Positions 1 through 6,614 of a stretch of DNA of 9,332 bases are shown here, one piece after another (positions within the stretch are counted from its first letter, which is position 1; the number at the start of each line of letters is the position of its first letter). The DNA is from Candidatus Didemnitutus sp. GTDB taxonomy: Bacteria; Verrucomicrobiota; Verrucomicrobiia; Opitutales; Opitutaceae. Location: positions 1 through 9,332 of the forward strand of contig JAUXOH010000304.1 of the NCBI GenBank assembly GCA_030682505.1. The letters are read 5' to 3'. A program made the translations under genes and the position numbers. Under the pieces are notes generated by a model that saw nothing but the letters and a program-made list of their open reading frames with translations, was not told the origin of the DNA and ran no database searches.

Positions 1-1547
1 GTCACGTGCAGTCGCATCCGCGACGGGTGGATCTGCAACGGGCGCACCGTCACCGCCACGTCCACTTCCCCCGCGGGCGTGAACTTGATCGCGTTGCCCA
101 GAAGATTGACCAGCACCTGGCGCAACCGCCCGGGATCAGTGATCACAAAAGCCGGCACATCCGACGCCACGGAAACGAGGAGTTCGAGGTTCTTTTCGGC
201 CGCACGGGCCGACAAAAGCTCCGCCGCCTCTTCGATCAACAGGCGCAGCGAGCACGTCTGGGGATCCAATTGCATCCGGCCGGCGTCAATGCGCGAGTAG
301 TCGAGCAGCTCATTCGTCAACGTCAGCAGCGATTCTCCACTGGTGCGGATCGTGTTGGCGAAATCGCTCTGCTCAGAGGAAAGCGTGGTGTCCTGCAGCA
401 GCGCGGCGAAACCGATGATTCCGTTGAGCGGCGTGCGCAATTCATGGCTCATCATCGCGAGAAACTCACCCTTGGCCCGGTCCGCCGTTTCCGCCTGATC
501 GCGCGCCACCCGATAGGCATCCTCGATTTTCTTCTGCTCACTCACGTCATCAATGACGCCGACCAGATTGATGATGGTCCCGTCCTGATTTCGCACCGGG
601 GAAAACACCGCGCGCGCCGGGAAAATCTCTCCGTTGCGTCGGCGAATGCGCAACTCGCCCTGCCAGCGCCGGCCTTGCAGCAACGTCTCGCGGAGGTCCG
701 TGTGCTCCTGCCCACTGGCATCCTCGGGCATCAGCAGGCGGATCGGCTGGCCGATGAGTTCATCGACGGCGTAGCCGGTCGCGGCCGTGCAGCCGTCGTT
801 GGCATACTCGATTTTTCGCTCCACATCCGTGATCAACACCATCGAGTGGCTCTGCTGGATCGCCGCCGACAGCCGCCTGATCTCCCGGCCAAGCTGCCGC
901 TCGCGGTGGAGAAACATCCAGATGCCAAACGGCACGCCGAGCAGCAGTAACACAAATGAGAAGGTGGTCAGACCGGTTTTCCACAATTTGCCCTGCCACG
1001 TCGACACGTTCATATCGAGACCCAAGACTACGGTGGGTGTGCCGGGGGCCGGCGGATTGCCCACCAGCGCATAGGCGGTCATCCATTCGCCGAAGGAATC
1101 GCGCAACGGTCCTTCAATACTCGACCGGTGATACAGCAAGATCGACTGCAGCCCCGGTGAGTTGATCGCCTCCGGATAGTCATCGCCGGGCAGCGATTCT
1201 TCCGCTGACTGGGCCGGCTCGGAATCAGCGAGAAAAACAACCCGGCCGGTCACCGTCGTGGAACGGAACAAATAGATGAAGCGCACATCCGGGGTGACGG
1301 CGCGCAATCGCTGCAGCCGATCCTTCACCGCAAGATAGTCCCCCGTCGCCAGATCCGCCCGGGTGCCCGTGAGCGCGCGGGTGTCCTCGGTGACAAAGGC
1401 GATCGCGCAACGATTCGCCCAATCGAGGAGTTGTTGCGTCATCGCGACGCGGAGTTGCTCAGCCCGGTGCCGGGCGGTCATCCCCGCGAGCACGAGGATA
1501 AGGAGCCAAACAGCGGTGGTGCGGAAGATTGGCCAGGGGGAACGCAC
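1..1547 (-). CDS. Membrane sensor histidine kinase, Cache-like sensor + PAS + HisKA/HATPase (3' end cut by window)
   Basis: Two-component sensor kinase that would autophosphorylate a His and pass the phosphate to a response regulator not in this window. The minus frame is open from a GTG at 1547 (an in-frame TAG lies at 1563-1565) to the window edge, about 515 residues. Visible in order: a membrane segment near residues 8-24; an extracytoplasmic region with RFIYLFRS, DSEP and VLGLDMN stretches like Cache-type sensor domains; a second membrane segment about 191-211; a PAS domain about 225-340; the HisKA H-box MSHELRTPLNGIIG with phospho-acceptor His368; and the ATPase N-box NLLGNAIKF at 481-489. 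The G boxes lie beyond the left edge, so a C-terminal receiver domain cannot be excluded. GTG 1547 was chosen because it is the only start ahead of the first membrane segment; no clear Shine-Dalgarno precedes it. The sensed ligand is unknown. Confidence 0.9.
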   Translation of the reverse strand, partial: MRSPWPIFRTTAVWLLILVLAGMTARHRAEQLRVAMTQQLLDWANRCAIAFVTEDTRALTGTRADLATGDYLAVKDRLQRLRAVTPDVRFIYLFRSTTVTGRVVFLADSEPAQSAEESLPGDDYPEAINSPGLQSILLYHRSSIEGPLRDSFGEWMTAYALVGNPPAPGTPTVVLGLDMNVSTWQGKLWKTGLTTFSFVLLLLGVPFGIWMFLHRERQLGREIRRLSAAIQQSHSMVLITDVERKIEYANDGCTAATGYAVDELIGQPIRLLMPEDASGQEHTDLRETLLQGRRWQGELRIRRRNGEIFPARAVFSPVRNQDGTIINLVGVIDDVSEQKKIEDAYRVARDQAETADRAKGEFLAMMSHELRTPLNGIIGFAALLQDTTLSSEQSDFANTIRTSGESLLTLTNELLDYSRIDAGRMQLDPQTCSLRLLIEEAAELLSARAAEKNLELLVSVASDVPAFVITDPGRLRQVLVNLLGNAIKFTPAGEVDVAVTVRPLQIHPSRMRLHV

Positions 1548-1597
1548 GACGGGGGTGCGTGACTAAACGTCGCCCGCCGCCACCGGGCAAAACAAAA

Positions 1598-1621
1598 CCG
1601 CCGCGGATCTCTCCGCGGCGG
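1598..1621 (-). terminator. Rho-independent terminator after the SWIB gene
   Basis: A perfect 10-bp stem (CCGCCGCGGA / TCCGCGGCGG) with a 4-nt loop, followed on the minus strand by the T-rich TTTTGTTTTG (1597-1588). It begins 23 nt after the SWIB stop codon and ends before the histidine-kinase start. The two minus-strand genes are therefore probably separate transcription units. Confidence 0.85.
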
Positions 1622-1644
1622 CAAGGTGAAAAAGGGACGACCCG

Positions 1645-1920
1645 TTAGATCTTCGAGACGTGCTTGCTGACGAGCTTCGTCATGTCGAACATGCTGACTT
1701 GCGCCTTGCCACCGAAGACGGCCTTGAGGGCGGCGTCACCGTTGATCATGCGCTTGTTCTTCTTGTCCTGGAGCCCGTTCTTCTTGATGTAGGCCCAGAG
1801 TTTCTTGGTCATTTCCGTGCGCGGAAGCGGCTTGGAGCCGACAACAGCAGCGAGAAGGGCGTCCGGTTGGACCGGAGCCATGAATTTTGCGTTAGGTTTG
1901 CGAGCAGGTTTCTTTGCCAT
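1645..1920 (-). CDS. Small SWIB/MDM2 (BAF60b-type) domain protein
   Basis: 91-residue basic protein. After a Lys/Arg/Ala/Pro-rich N-tail (residues 1-15) almost the whole chain is one SWIB domain (about 18-90). Recognisable pieces are the PLPRTEMTKKLWAYIKKNGLQD core with the conserved Leu-Trp-x-Tyr-Ile pattern (41-45), NKRMINGD (55-62), LKAVFGG (65-71) and the C-terminal VSMFDMTKLVSKHV. SWIB domains occur in eukaryotic SWI/SNF subunits; in bacteria they are known as stand-alone proteins or fused to topoisomerase I, notably in Chlamydiae and relatives. A role in chromosome organisation or DNA-topology partnering is a family-level inference, and no catalytic residues are expected. The ATG at 1920 has a weak GAGAAG 5 nt upstream. 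It is transcribed divergently from the RRM gene and followed by a strong terminator. Confidence 0.9.
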   Translation of the reverse strand: MAKKPARKPNAKFMAPVQPDALLAAVVGSKPLPRTEMTKKLWAYIKKNGLQDKKNKRMINGDAALKAVFGGKAQVSMFDMTKLVSKHVSKI

Positions 1921-1960
1921 AGTGCTTCTCGTATTAGAACGCGCCGGGGGCGATGCAACG

Positions 1961-1990
1961 ATTTTCTAGAGGGGAAATCACAATTTTCAG
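1961..1990 (-). promoter_or_regulatory. Possible promoter of the SWIB gene
   Basis: On the minus strand CTGAAA (1990-1985, 4/6 match to the -35 box) is followed after 18 nt by GAAAAT (1966-1961, 4/6 match to the -10 box). This would give a leader of about 35 nt before the ATG at 1920. A competing candidate is TTGCAT (1958-1953) with TAATAC (1936-1931) at 16 nt, which leaves almost no leader. Assignment by eye only. Confidence 0.3.
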
Positions 1991-1999
1991 AGGGGGAAT
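1961..1999. repeat. Two 17-nt imperfect direct repeats in the SWIB promoter region
   Basis: Copy 1 (1961-1977) reads ATTTTCTAGAGGGGAAA and copy 2 (1983-1999) reads ATTTTCAGAGGGGGAAT. They share ATTTTC, AGAGGGG and AA, differ by a compensating one-base shift, and start 22 bp apart, about two helical turns. The ATTTTC half of each copy overlaps the proposed -10 or -35 element, so the pair could be an operator. Confidence 0.5.
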
Positions 2000-2338
2000 G
2001 GCGTCGGATTTCGATTGACGGCCTCCGCCGAACGCCCGCGATTCCTTTCCGGCCCCACGTTTCTTTGGCCAATGACCCGCCTTTAGCCGGCGCCGCGCCG
2101 CCGCGGGATTCTCGTTCCCCCCGGGGCTGCGACCGGGCGAAATCCTGCCGATCCGACCGCCAGTCCACTCTTGCTCCAATCGTTCCGACGCATCAAGTTG
2201 GCCAACGTTGGGTTGGTTGTTTGTCAGACTCTCCCGCCACGCAAGATGGTCGATGAATACCACGTCGGTGTTTGCTGATGATCTGAATCCCGGCAGTCGG
2301 GAGCGGACGGACGGAAGACAGCGCCGCTCGAACACTCC

Positions 2339-2752
2339 ATGGACAACAAGCTCTACGTCGGGAACCTTCCCTTCGCCTGCACTGCGCAAGACCTCGAAGC
2401 CCTCTTCGCTCAAGCCGGTGCAGTCAGTGTGGTGGAAGTCGTCTTCGATAAGTTCACCGGTCGCTCACGCGGCTTCGCCTTCGTCACGATGGGCAACCCC
2501 GAGGAAGCGCAACAAGCCGTGGAGAAGCTTCACGGTCACGAGATCGACGGACGCCCGATTGCCGTCAGCATTGCCCGCCCGCGGGAGGAACGCCCTCCGC
2601 GCAGCGGCGGGGAAGGTAATCGCCGGGGTGGTGGCGGTGGCCGCGGCGGTCCGCGGCGTTTTGGAGACGGCGGCCGGGGTGGCGGCGGTGGATTCCGCGG
2701 CGGTGATCGAGGCGACCGCGGCGGACGTCGCGATTACGGAGACCGCGAGTAA
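2339..2752 (+). CDS. RRM-domain RNA-binding protein with Gly/Arg-rich tail
   Basis: 137-residue single-RRM protein, a bacterial glycine-rich RNA-binding protein. RNP2 is LYVGNL (residues 5-10) and RNP1 is RGFAFVTM (44-51), with aromatic residues Tyr6, Phe46 and Phe48 at the usual RNA-contact positions. The RRM spans about 3-80. The tail (about 83-137) is low-complexity Gly/Arg with RGG, GGRGG and DRGDRGG repeats, encoded by GGCGGT-like DNA repeats. Related proteins in cyanobacteria are often cold-regulated; the role here is probably RNA binding or chaperoning, by inference. The ATG at 2339 directly precedes the first RRM strand, and no Shine-Dalgarno lies within reach. The gene stands alone, divergent from SWIB and closed by its own terminator. 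Confidence 0.92.
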   Translation: MDNKLYVGNLPFACTAQDLEALFAQAGAVSVVEVVFDKFTGRSRGFAFVTMGNPEEAQQAVEKLHGHEIDGRPIAVSIARPREERPPRSGGEGNRRGGGGGRGGPRRFGDGGRGGGGGFRGGDRGDRGGRRDYGDRE

Positions 2753-2780
2753 TCGTTTTTCACCCCAGTCAAAGTGGAGC

Positions 2781-2810
2781 AGGCCGGATTCACGTCCGGC
2801 CTTTTTATTT
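2781..2810 (+). terminator. Rho-independent terminator of the RRM gene
   Basis: Perfect 8-bp stem AGGCCGGA / TCCGGCCT (2781-2788 with 2795-2802), loop TTCACG, then TTTTATTT (2803-2810). It lies 28 nt after the RRM stop. The T-tract contains the stop codon (2805-2807) of the convergent DCC-family gene, so the two genes meet tail to tail. Confidence 0.9.
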
Positions 2811-3239
2811 CCAACCGTCGATAAACCGCTGCTCCCATTCCGGATCTTCCAGCGGTCGCCGCCGGTAGATGCCAAACAGCCGGAAACGCGACCGGCCCAC
2901 GGAACGGTAAGCGGCATCACGCCACCGGCGAGGAACGATGCTCAATTTGGCCAGCCACCCCGCCCGGCCGCCCGCGACCGCGCAAGCCGCCAGCACCCCC
3001 TCGGTGCGCAAGAGATACCCGCCCGTCGTGCGTTGACCCCAATCGGGCACAAAGACGAGCGTCTCAAAATCCTCCGTCGGCAACCCTTGCTCGCGCAAGA
3101 ACGTCTGGACGATCGGACTCTGGAGCGCCGCAAACCGCAAGCGGCCGGTCTTGTCCTGCCGGAGCAGGAAGCGAACGCAGGCGTGACAGAGGCCACAGTC
3201 ACCGTCGAAAAGAAGCACCGGTTGGGACAAGGGTGACAC
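2805..3239 (-). CDS. DCC-family thiol-disulfide oxidoreductase-like protein
   Basis: About 144 residues from GTG 3239. The N-terminus carries the family signature VLLFDGDCGLCHACVRFLL: Asp12-Gly-Asp-Cys15-Gly-Leu-Cys18, the DxxCxxC motif that names the family, followed by the usual LRFAALQS stretch (34-41). Family members are thioredoxin-fold-like small proteins thought to handle thiol-disulfide exchange; substrates are not established. Length from this GTG matches the typical 130-145 residues. The frame is open further upstream, but that stretch overlaps the mscS 3' end and has no domain character. It starts 46 nt after the mscS stop, so co-transcription is likely. TTG codons a few residues downstream are alternative starts. 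Confidence 0.8.
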   Translation of the reverse strand: MSPLSQPVLLFDGDCGLCHACVRFLLRQDKTGRLRFAALQSPIVQTFLREQGLPTEDFETLVFVPDWGQRTTGGYLLRTEGVLAACAVAGGRAGWLAKLSIVPRRWRDAAYRSVGRSRFRLFGIYRRRPLEDPEWEQRFIDGWK

Positions 3240-3285
3240 AATGATGGTGCGACCCACCCGGCGGGCCGGTGCGCGCTGGCTCCCC

Positions 3286-4563
3286 TTACTCTTTGGCCTG
3301 TCCCTTCGGCAGGGAGGCCACGTGCACCGTCTGGGTCGGGAAGGCGAAGGACAGACCGCGTTGCTCGACGGCGCGCATGAAGGCGAGGTTGAGCCGCTGG
3401 CGCAGCACCAACTGCTTCTGGAAATCCGGATCCTTGGCAACGTAGACGATCCAGATGTCCAGGGAGGAATTGTTGTAGTCGCGGAAATAGCAATGGATCG
3501 TCGTCGGATCCACGTCGGAGTCCTCCGTGATCAGTCGACGAAATTCACCCACCAATTCCTGCATCTGATCCGCCGTGGTGTCGTAGGTCAGGCCGAGCGT
3601 CTGTTCGATGCGGCGTCCGTTGAAGCGGGAGAGGTTGGTGATCGTTTCACTGGCGACCGCCTTGTTGGGAATGACCACCAGCGACCGGTCCAGCGCACGA
3701 ATCTTCGTCGAACGCAGTCCCATGTCTTCCACGGTGCCCGTGGTCGAACCGATGCGCACCGTTTCGCCGATCTTGAATGGCTGGTCCACCGCGACGACGA
3801 CTGAACCGAAAATGTTGGCGATCGTATCCTGCGCCGCGAGGGCGAAGGCCAAGCCGCCGATCCCAAGACCGGCCAGAAACGCCTTCACGTCGGCTCCGAG
3901 GCTTTGCGCAATCATCAGCACACCGAAGATGAAGACGATCGTGATCAGGGCCTTCTTGATCCACGGCATGAACGGCGCCAGACTCAGCTGCTTTTTCTTC
4001 GCCACCTCCTGCATGTGATCGAGGATCGTGTTGAACGTCCGGAGGAAGCCCCAGAAGATCACAAAGGAAAACGCCATCGTGTAGGCGTAGCTGAGCGTCT
4101 GGTCGGCGGTCTCGGACAGCTTCAGCACCTTGATCGACGCCACCGTTCCCACCACGATGATCAGCGCATTCACCGGTCCTTCGAGCGCGGGGAACAATTT
4201 GTCGTCGAGCGTCGTCGCGGTGCGGGCCGCGATCCTCTTGAAGCCGTGGAAGAGCAGGGTCGTGACGACCCGCCGGAGCACATAGGCGATCAGGGTGATG
4301 AGCAGCGCAATCGTGTAGTGCGTGGCCGTGTTCCCACTCGAGCGGATGTCGAAGAGCGCCAGAACCAAATCGACTAGGTGTTCCAGAAAATCCGGGGTGC
4401 GCACATCGGCGTGGCCGCTGGCGACCGCCGCGGCGGCGGCGGTCGTCATGCTGGTGTCCGTCGCGCCAACCCCCGTAGTGGGTTCAGCCACCTCCTGCCC
4501 CCAGGCAGAGAGGAACGCGACAAATGAGAATAAAACGGCAAACAGGATCCGACGGTAGTGCAT
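3286..4563 (-). CDS. MscS-family mechanosensitive ion channel
   Basis: Membrane-tension-gated channel that releases solutes on hypo-osmotic shock. From ATG 4563 it is 425 residues and starts with a signal-peptide-like stretch (Arg4-Arg5, hydrophobic 6-19, likely cleavage near Ala20-Trp-Gly22), then an Ala-rich periplasmic segment (about 24-80). Hydrophobic helices lie near 82-105, 130-147, 160-178 and 205-222, followed by the pore helix with the family hallmark AGLGIGGLAFALAAQDTIANIFG and the beta-domain entry FKIGETVRIG. The remaining cytoplasmic part, with VVIPNKAVASETITNLSR, is the vestibule. It has more helices than the 286-residue E. coli MscS. An in-frame start 30 codons upstream would destroy the signal peptide and enter the promoter, so it was rejected. 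It is divergent from the terC operon. Confidence 0.92.
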   Translation of the reverse strand: MHYRRILFAVLFSFVAFLSAWGQEVAEPTTGVGATDTSMTTAAAAAVASGHADVRTPDFLEHLVDLVLALFDIRSSGNTATHYTIALLITLIAYVLRRVVTTLLFHGFKRIAARTATTLDDKLFPALEGPVNALIIVVGTVASIKVLKLSETADQTLSYAYTMAFSFVIFWGFLRTFNTILDHMQEVAKKKQLSLAPFMPWIKKALITIVFIFGVLMIAQSLGADVKAFLAGLGIGGLAFALAAQDTIANIFGSVVVAVDQPFKIGETVRIGSTTGTVEDMGLRSTKIRALDRSLVVIPNKAVASETITNLSRFNGRRIEQTLGLTYDTTADQMQELVGEFRRLITEDSDVDPTTIHCYFRDYNNSSLDIWIVYVAKDPDFQKQLVLRQRLNLAFMRAVEQRGLSFAFPTQTVHVASLPKGQAKE

Positions 4564-4575
4564 GGCGGTAACAAC

Positions 4576-4605
4576 CCTACAAAGCCCGCGACCCCGGCAT
4601 GTCAA
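4576..4605 (-). promoter_or_regulatory. Likely mscS promoter
   Basis: On the minus strand a perfect -35 box TTGACA (4605-4600) is followed after 18 nt by TGTAGG (4581-4576), a 3/6 match to the -10 box. The -10 ends 12 nt before the mscS ATG, giving a very short leader. The weak -10 keeps confidence moderate. Confidence 0.4.
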
Positions 4606-4629
4606 AGGTATAGGCGCCCGGCCGGGCCT

Positions 4630-4660
4630 CGGGGCGTTTCCCCGCTTGCCCAAGGCGGGG
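4630..4660 (+). promoter_or_regulatory. Mutually exclusive hairpins in the terC leader
   Basis: CCCCG (4640-4644) can pair with the CGGGG on its left (4630-4634, loop CGTTT) or with the CGGGG on its right (4656-4660). The right-hand pairing is helped by CTT/AAG inside the loop (4645-4647 with 4652-4654) with one bulged G. A perfect 12-bp palindrome GCCCGGCCGGGC lies just upstream (4616-4627). The set ends 25 nt before the terC ATG and could be an attenuator or switch. It does not look like the yybP-ykoY manganese riboswitch, as no matching core was seen. Alternatively this is simply GC-rich folding. Confidence 0.35.
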
Positions 4661-4685
4661 CCGACTCAACACACTGCGCCGCTCC

Positions 4686-5636
4686 ATGTTTCAATCGATC
4701 GCCATGTTCAGCACGATGCCCTGGTGGGCCTGGGTCGGGTTCCTCGTCTTCATCGCCTGCATGCTGGCGTTGGATCTCGGGGTGTTCAATCGCAAGGCCC
4801 ATGTCGTCTCCCTGCGCGAAGCACTCGGGTGGTGCGCGGTCTGGTTCAGCCTCGCGATGGGGTTCAACCTGCTCGTCTCTCTTCAGATCAGCCAGCAGGC
4901 GGGTCTGGAGTTTTTCACCAGTTACATCGTCGAACTCTGCCTGAGCGTCGATAACGTCTTCGTCTTCATCGTCATCTTTCAGTATTTCCGGGTCGAGCCG
5001 CGCCACCAGCACCGCGTGCTGTTTTGGGGCATCGTCGGCGCCGTGGTGATGCGCGCCCTGTTCATCTTCGCCGGCATCAGCCTGATCAACGCCTTCCACT
5101 GGATTATCTATGTCTTCGGGGCGTTCCTCATCTTCACGGGCGTCAAACTGGCCTTCCCAAAAAAGGCCGACGGATTCGAACCAGAGAAAAACCCGATGGT
5201 GAAGCTCGCGCGCCGGTTCGTGCCGGTGACGGCGGAATTCGATGGCGGCAATTTTTTCACCCGCCCGGGCGGCAAGCTGCACGCCACTCCTCTTTTCCTC
5301 GTGCTCATTGTGGTGGAAACGACCGATGTGATGTTCGCCCTCGACTCGATCCCGGCCGTCATCGCGATCACCCGCAATGAGTTCATTGTCTTCACCTCGA
5401 ATATCTTCGCGATTCTCGGCCTGCGCTCGCTCTACTTCGCCGTCTCGGGCGTGATGCAACTCTTCCGCTACCTCAATCTCGGCCTCTCCGTGATTCTCAT
5501 CTTTGTCGGCTGCAAGATGCTGGCATCGCACTGGATCAGCATTCCGATCAAGATTTCCCTCGGCATCATCGGCAGCGTGCTTGCCGCCTCCATCCTCGCC
5601 TCGGTGCTGATCCCGTCCCAGCGCAAGCCGGAGTAA
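4686..5636 (+). CDS. alx: TerC/Alx-family integral membrane metal-homeostasis protein
   Basis: 316 residues, close to E. coli Alx (about 320), with hydrophobic segments throughout. Family membrane acidic residues are in place: Asp30 in MLALDLGVF, Glu83 and Asp89 in YIVELCLSVDNVFVF, and Glu211, Asp214 and Asp220 in VVETTDVMFALDSIPAV. FGAFLIFTGVKL (144-155) and the SNIFAILGLRSLYF stretch are also typical. Alx/TerC proteins act in manganese export and homeostasis, and E. coli alx is induced by alkaline pH; applying this here is family-level inference. The first ATG (4686) and an ATG six codons later are both possible starts; no Shine-Dalgarno is visible. It is the first gene of an operon, followed by sbtA after 7 nt. 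A tellurite role is less likely, as no other ter genes are present. Confidence 0.9.
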   Translation: MFQSIAMFSTMPWWAWVGFLVFIACMLALDLGVFNRKAHVVSLREALGWCAVWFSLAMGFNLLVSLQISQQAGLEFFTSYIVELCLSVDNVFVFIVIFQYFRVEPRHQHRVLFWGIVGAVVMRALFIFAGISLINAFHWIIYVFGAFLIFTGVKLAFPKKADGFEPEKNPMVKLARRFVPVTAEFDGGNFFTRPGGKLHATPLFLVLIVVETTDVMFALDSIPAVIAITRNEFIVFTSNIFAILGLRSLYFAVSGVMQLFRYLNLGLSVILIFVGCKMLASHWISIPIKISLGIIGSVLAASILASVLIPSQRKPE

Positions 5637-5643
5637 CCGCCCC

Positions 5644-6612
5644 ATGGACACCAGCACGCTTCTGGGCAATTTCCTCAGCCCGCCGATCCTCTTCTTCCTG
5701 CTTGGCGCGCTCGCCACCTTGCTGCGCAGCGACCTCGAGCTGCCGCAACCCCTGCCCAAGGTCTTTTCGCTTTATCTCCTCTTTGCGATCGGTTTTCGCG
5801 GCGGGGTGGAACTCAACCACAGCGGCCTCGGCGGCCCGGTCATGCTGACCCTTGGGGCGGCCATGTTGATGGCGTTCGGCGTGCCGCTGTTCACTTTTGC
5901 CATTTTGCGCCTGCGTCTCGACGCCGCCAACGCCGCCGCCGTCGCCGCCACCTATGGTTCGATCAGCGCGGTCACGTTCATCACCGCCGCGGCCTTCCTC
6001 GATTCGGCGGGCGTGCCCTACTCCGGGCACATGATCGCCGCCATGGCCTTGATGGAATCCCCGGCGATCATCATCGGCGTGCTCCTGGCGCGCCTGCTCG
6101 CGGCCAGAAACGGCCCGGCCCCTTCCTGGCCGCAGATCACCCGCGACGCCGTGCTCAACGGTTCCGTCTTCCTCCTCATCGGCGCGCTCGTCATCGGCGC
6201 GCTCACCGGCGAAAAGGGCGGCGCCATGCTCAAGCCGTTCACGCACGACCTCTTCCCCGGCGTGCTCGCCCTGTTTCTTCTCGACATGGGTCTGGTCGCC
6301 GCCAAACGCCTCGGCCAGCTCCAGCGGGTGGGGCTTTTCTGCATCGGCTTCGCCACCCTCATCCCACTGCTCAACGCCGCGCTGGGTCTCGGACTCGCTC
6401 ACCTGTGCAACCTCAGCCCCGGCGATGCGTTTCTTTTTGTCATCCTCTCCGCGAGCGCCTCGTACATCGCCGTGCCCGCCGCCCTGCGGCTGGCCGTGCC
6501 GGAAGCCAACCCGAGTCTTTACGTGACCATGTCGCTCGCGATCACCTTTCCGATCAACCTCATCGCCGGCATCCCGCTCTATTGGTGGGCGGTCAACGCC
6601 GTGCTCGCCTGA
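5644..6612 (+). CDS. sbtA: SbtA-family sodium-dependent bicarbonate transporter
   Basis: 322-residue polytopic membrane protein of the SbtA family (formerly DUF897). The start is characteristic: LSPPILFFLLGALATLLRSDLELPQPLPKVFSLYLLFAIGFRGGVEL, in which SDLELPQP (29-36), the Tyr44-Leu-Leu segment and the GFRGG motif (50-54) match the family. Further marks are ATYGSISAVTFITAA, a MESPAI motif and the C-terminal SASASYIAVPAALRLAVPEANPSLY. Cyanobacterial SbtA is about 370 residues and imports bicarbonate with sodium for the CO2-concentrating mechanism. This copy is shorter, mainly because the central cytoplasmic loop after LLARLLAARNGPAP is small. In a heterotroph it could supply carboxylases or serve pH homeostasis (inference). 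It sits 7 nt after terC and 2 nt before sbtB. Confidence 0.9.
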   Translation: MDTSTLLGNFLSPPILFFLLGALATLLRSDLELPQPLPKVFSLYLLFAIGFRGGVELNHSGLGGPVMLTLGAAMLMAFGVPLFTFAILRLRLDAANAAAVAATYGSISAVTFITAAAFLDSAGVPYSGHMIAAMALMESPAIIIGVLLARLLAARNGPAPSWPQITRDAVLNGSVFLLIGALVIGALTGEKGGAMLKPFTHDLFPGVLALFLLDMGLVAAKRLGQLQRVGLFCIGFATLIPLLNAALGLGLAHLCNLSPGDAFLFVILSASASYIAVPAALRLAVPEANPSLYVTMSLAITFPINLIAGIPLYWWAVNAVLA

Positions 6613-6614
6613 CC

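Larger units (their letters stand above)
1921..2338. other. 418-bp non-coding divergent region between the SWIB and RRM genes
   Basis: No convincing gene is present: the open frames crossing it have no recognisable protein pattern and run through the start regions of both flanking genes. The left part carries a paired repeat and a plausible minus-strand promoter for the SWIB gene. Around 2198-2211 are two overlapping short palindromes, TTGGCCAA and CCAACGTTGG, about 130 nt upstream of the RRM start, which could be a protein-binding site. The remainder would be a long leader for the RRM gene; no Rfam-like element was recognised in it. Confidence 0.5.

Noticed and set aside
6..950. Long plus-strand open frame antisense to the histidine kinase
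   Set aside because: The opposite strand shows clear PAS, H-box and N-box motifs; this frame is an Arg/Gln-rich shadow of GC-rich coding DNA.
1660..2256. Plus-strand frame through SWIB and the divergent region
   Set aside because: Antisense to a clear SWIB domain, and no recognisable protein pattern in the non-coding part.
2590..2750. GGCGGT-like DNA repeats as a tandem repeat element
   Set aside because: They encode the Gly/Arg tail of the RRM protein and are explained by coding.
2208..3236. Plus-strand frame spanning the RRM gene, its terminator and the DCC gene
   Set aside because: Out of frame with the RRM, crosses a terminator and is antisense to the DCC motif.
4564..4685. yybP-ykoY manganese riboswitch before terC
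   Set aside because: The expected conserved core was not found and the 122-bp gap is also occupied by the mscS promoter; only generic alternative hairpins are seen.
4602..5759. Long minus-strand frame opposite terC
   Set aside because: Composition is Asp/Glu/His/Arg-rich without domain pattern, the mirror of a hydrophobic membrane protein; terC on the plus strand is unmistakable.
5566..6402. Long minus-strand frame opposite sbtA
   Set aside because: Same effect: a Glu/Gly/Arg/His-rich mirror of transmembrane codons.
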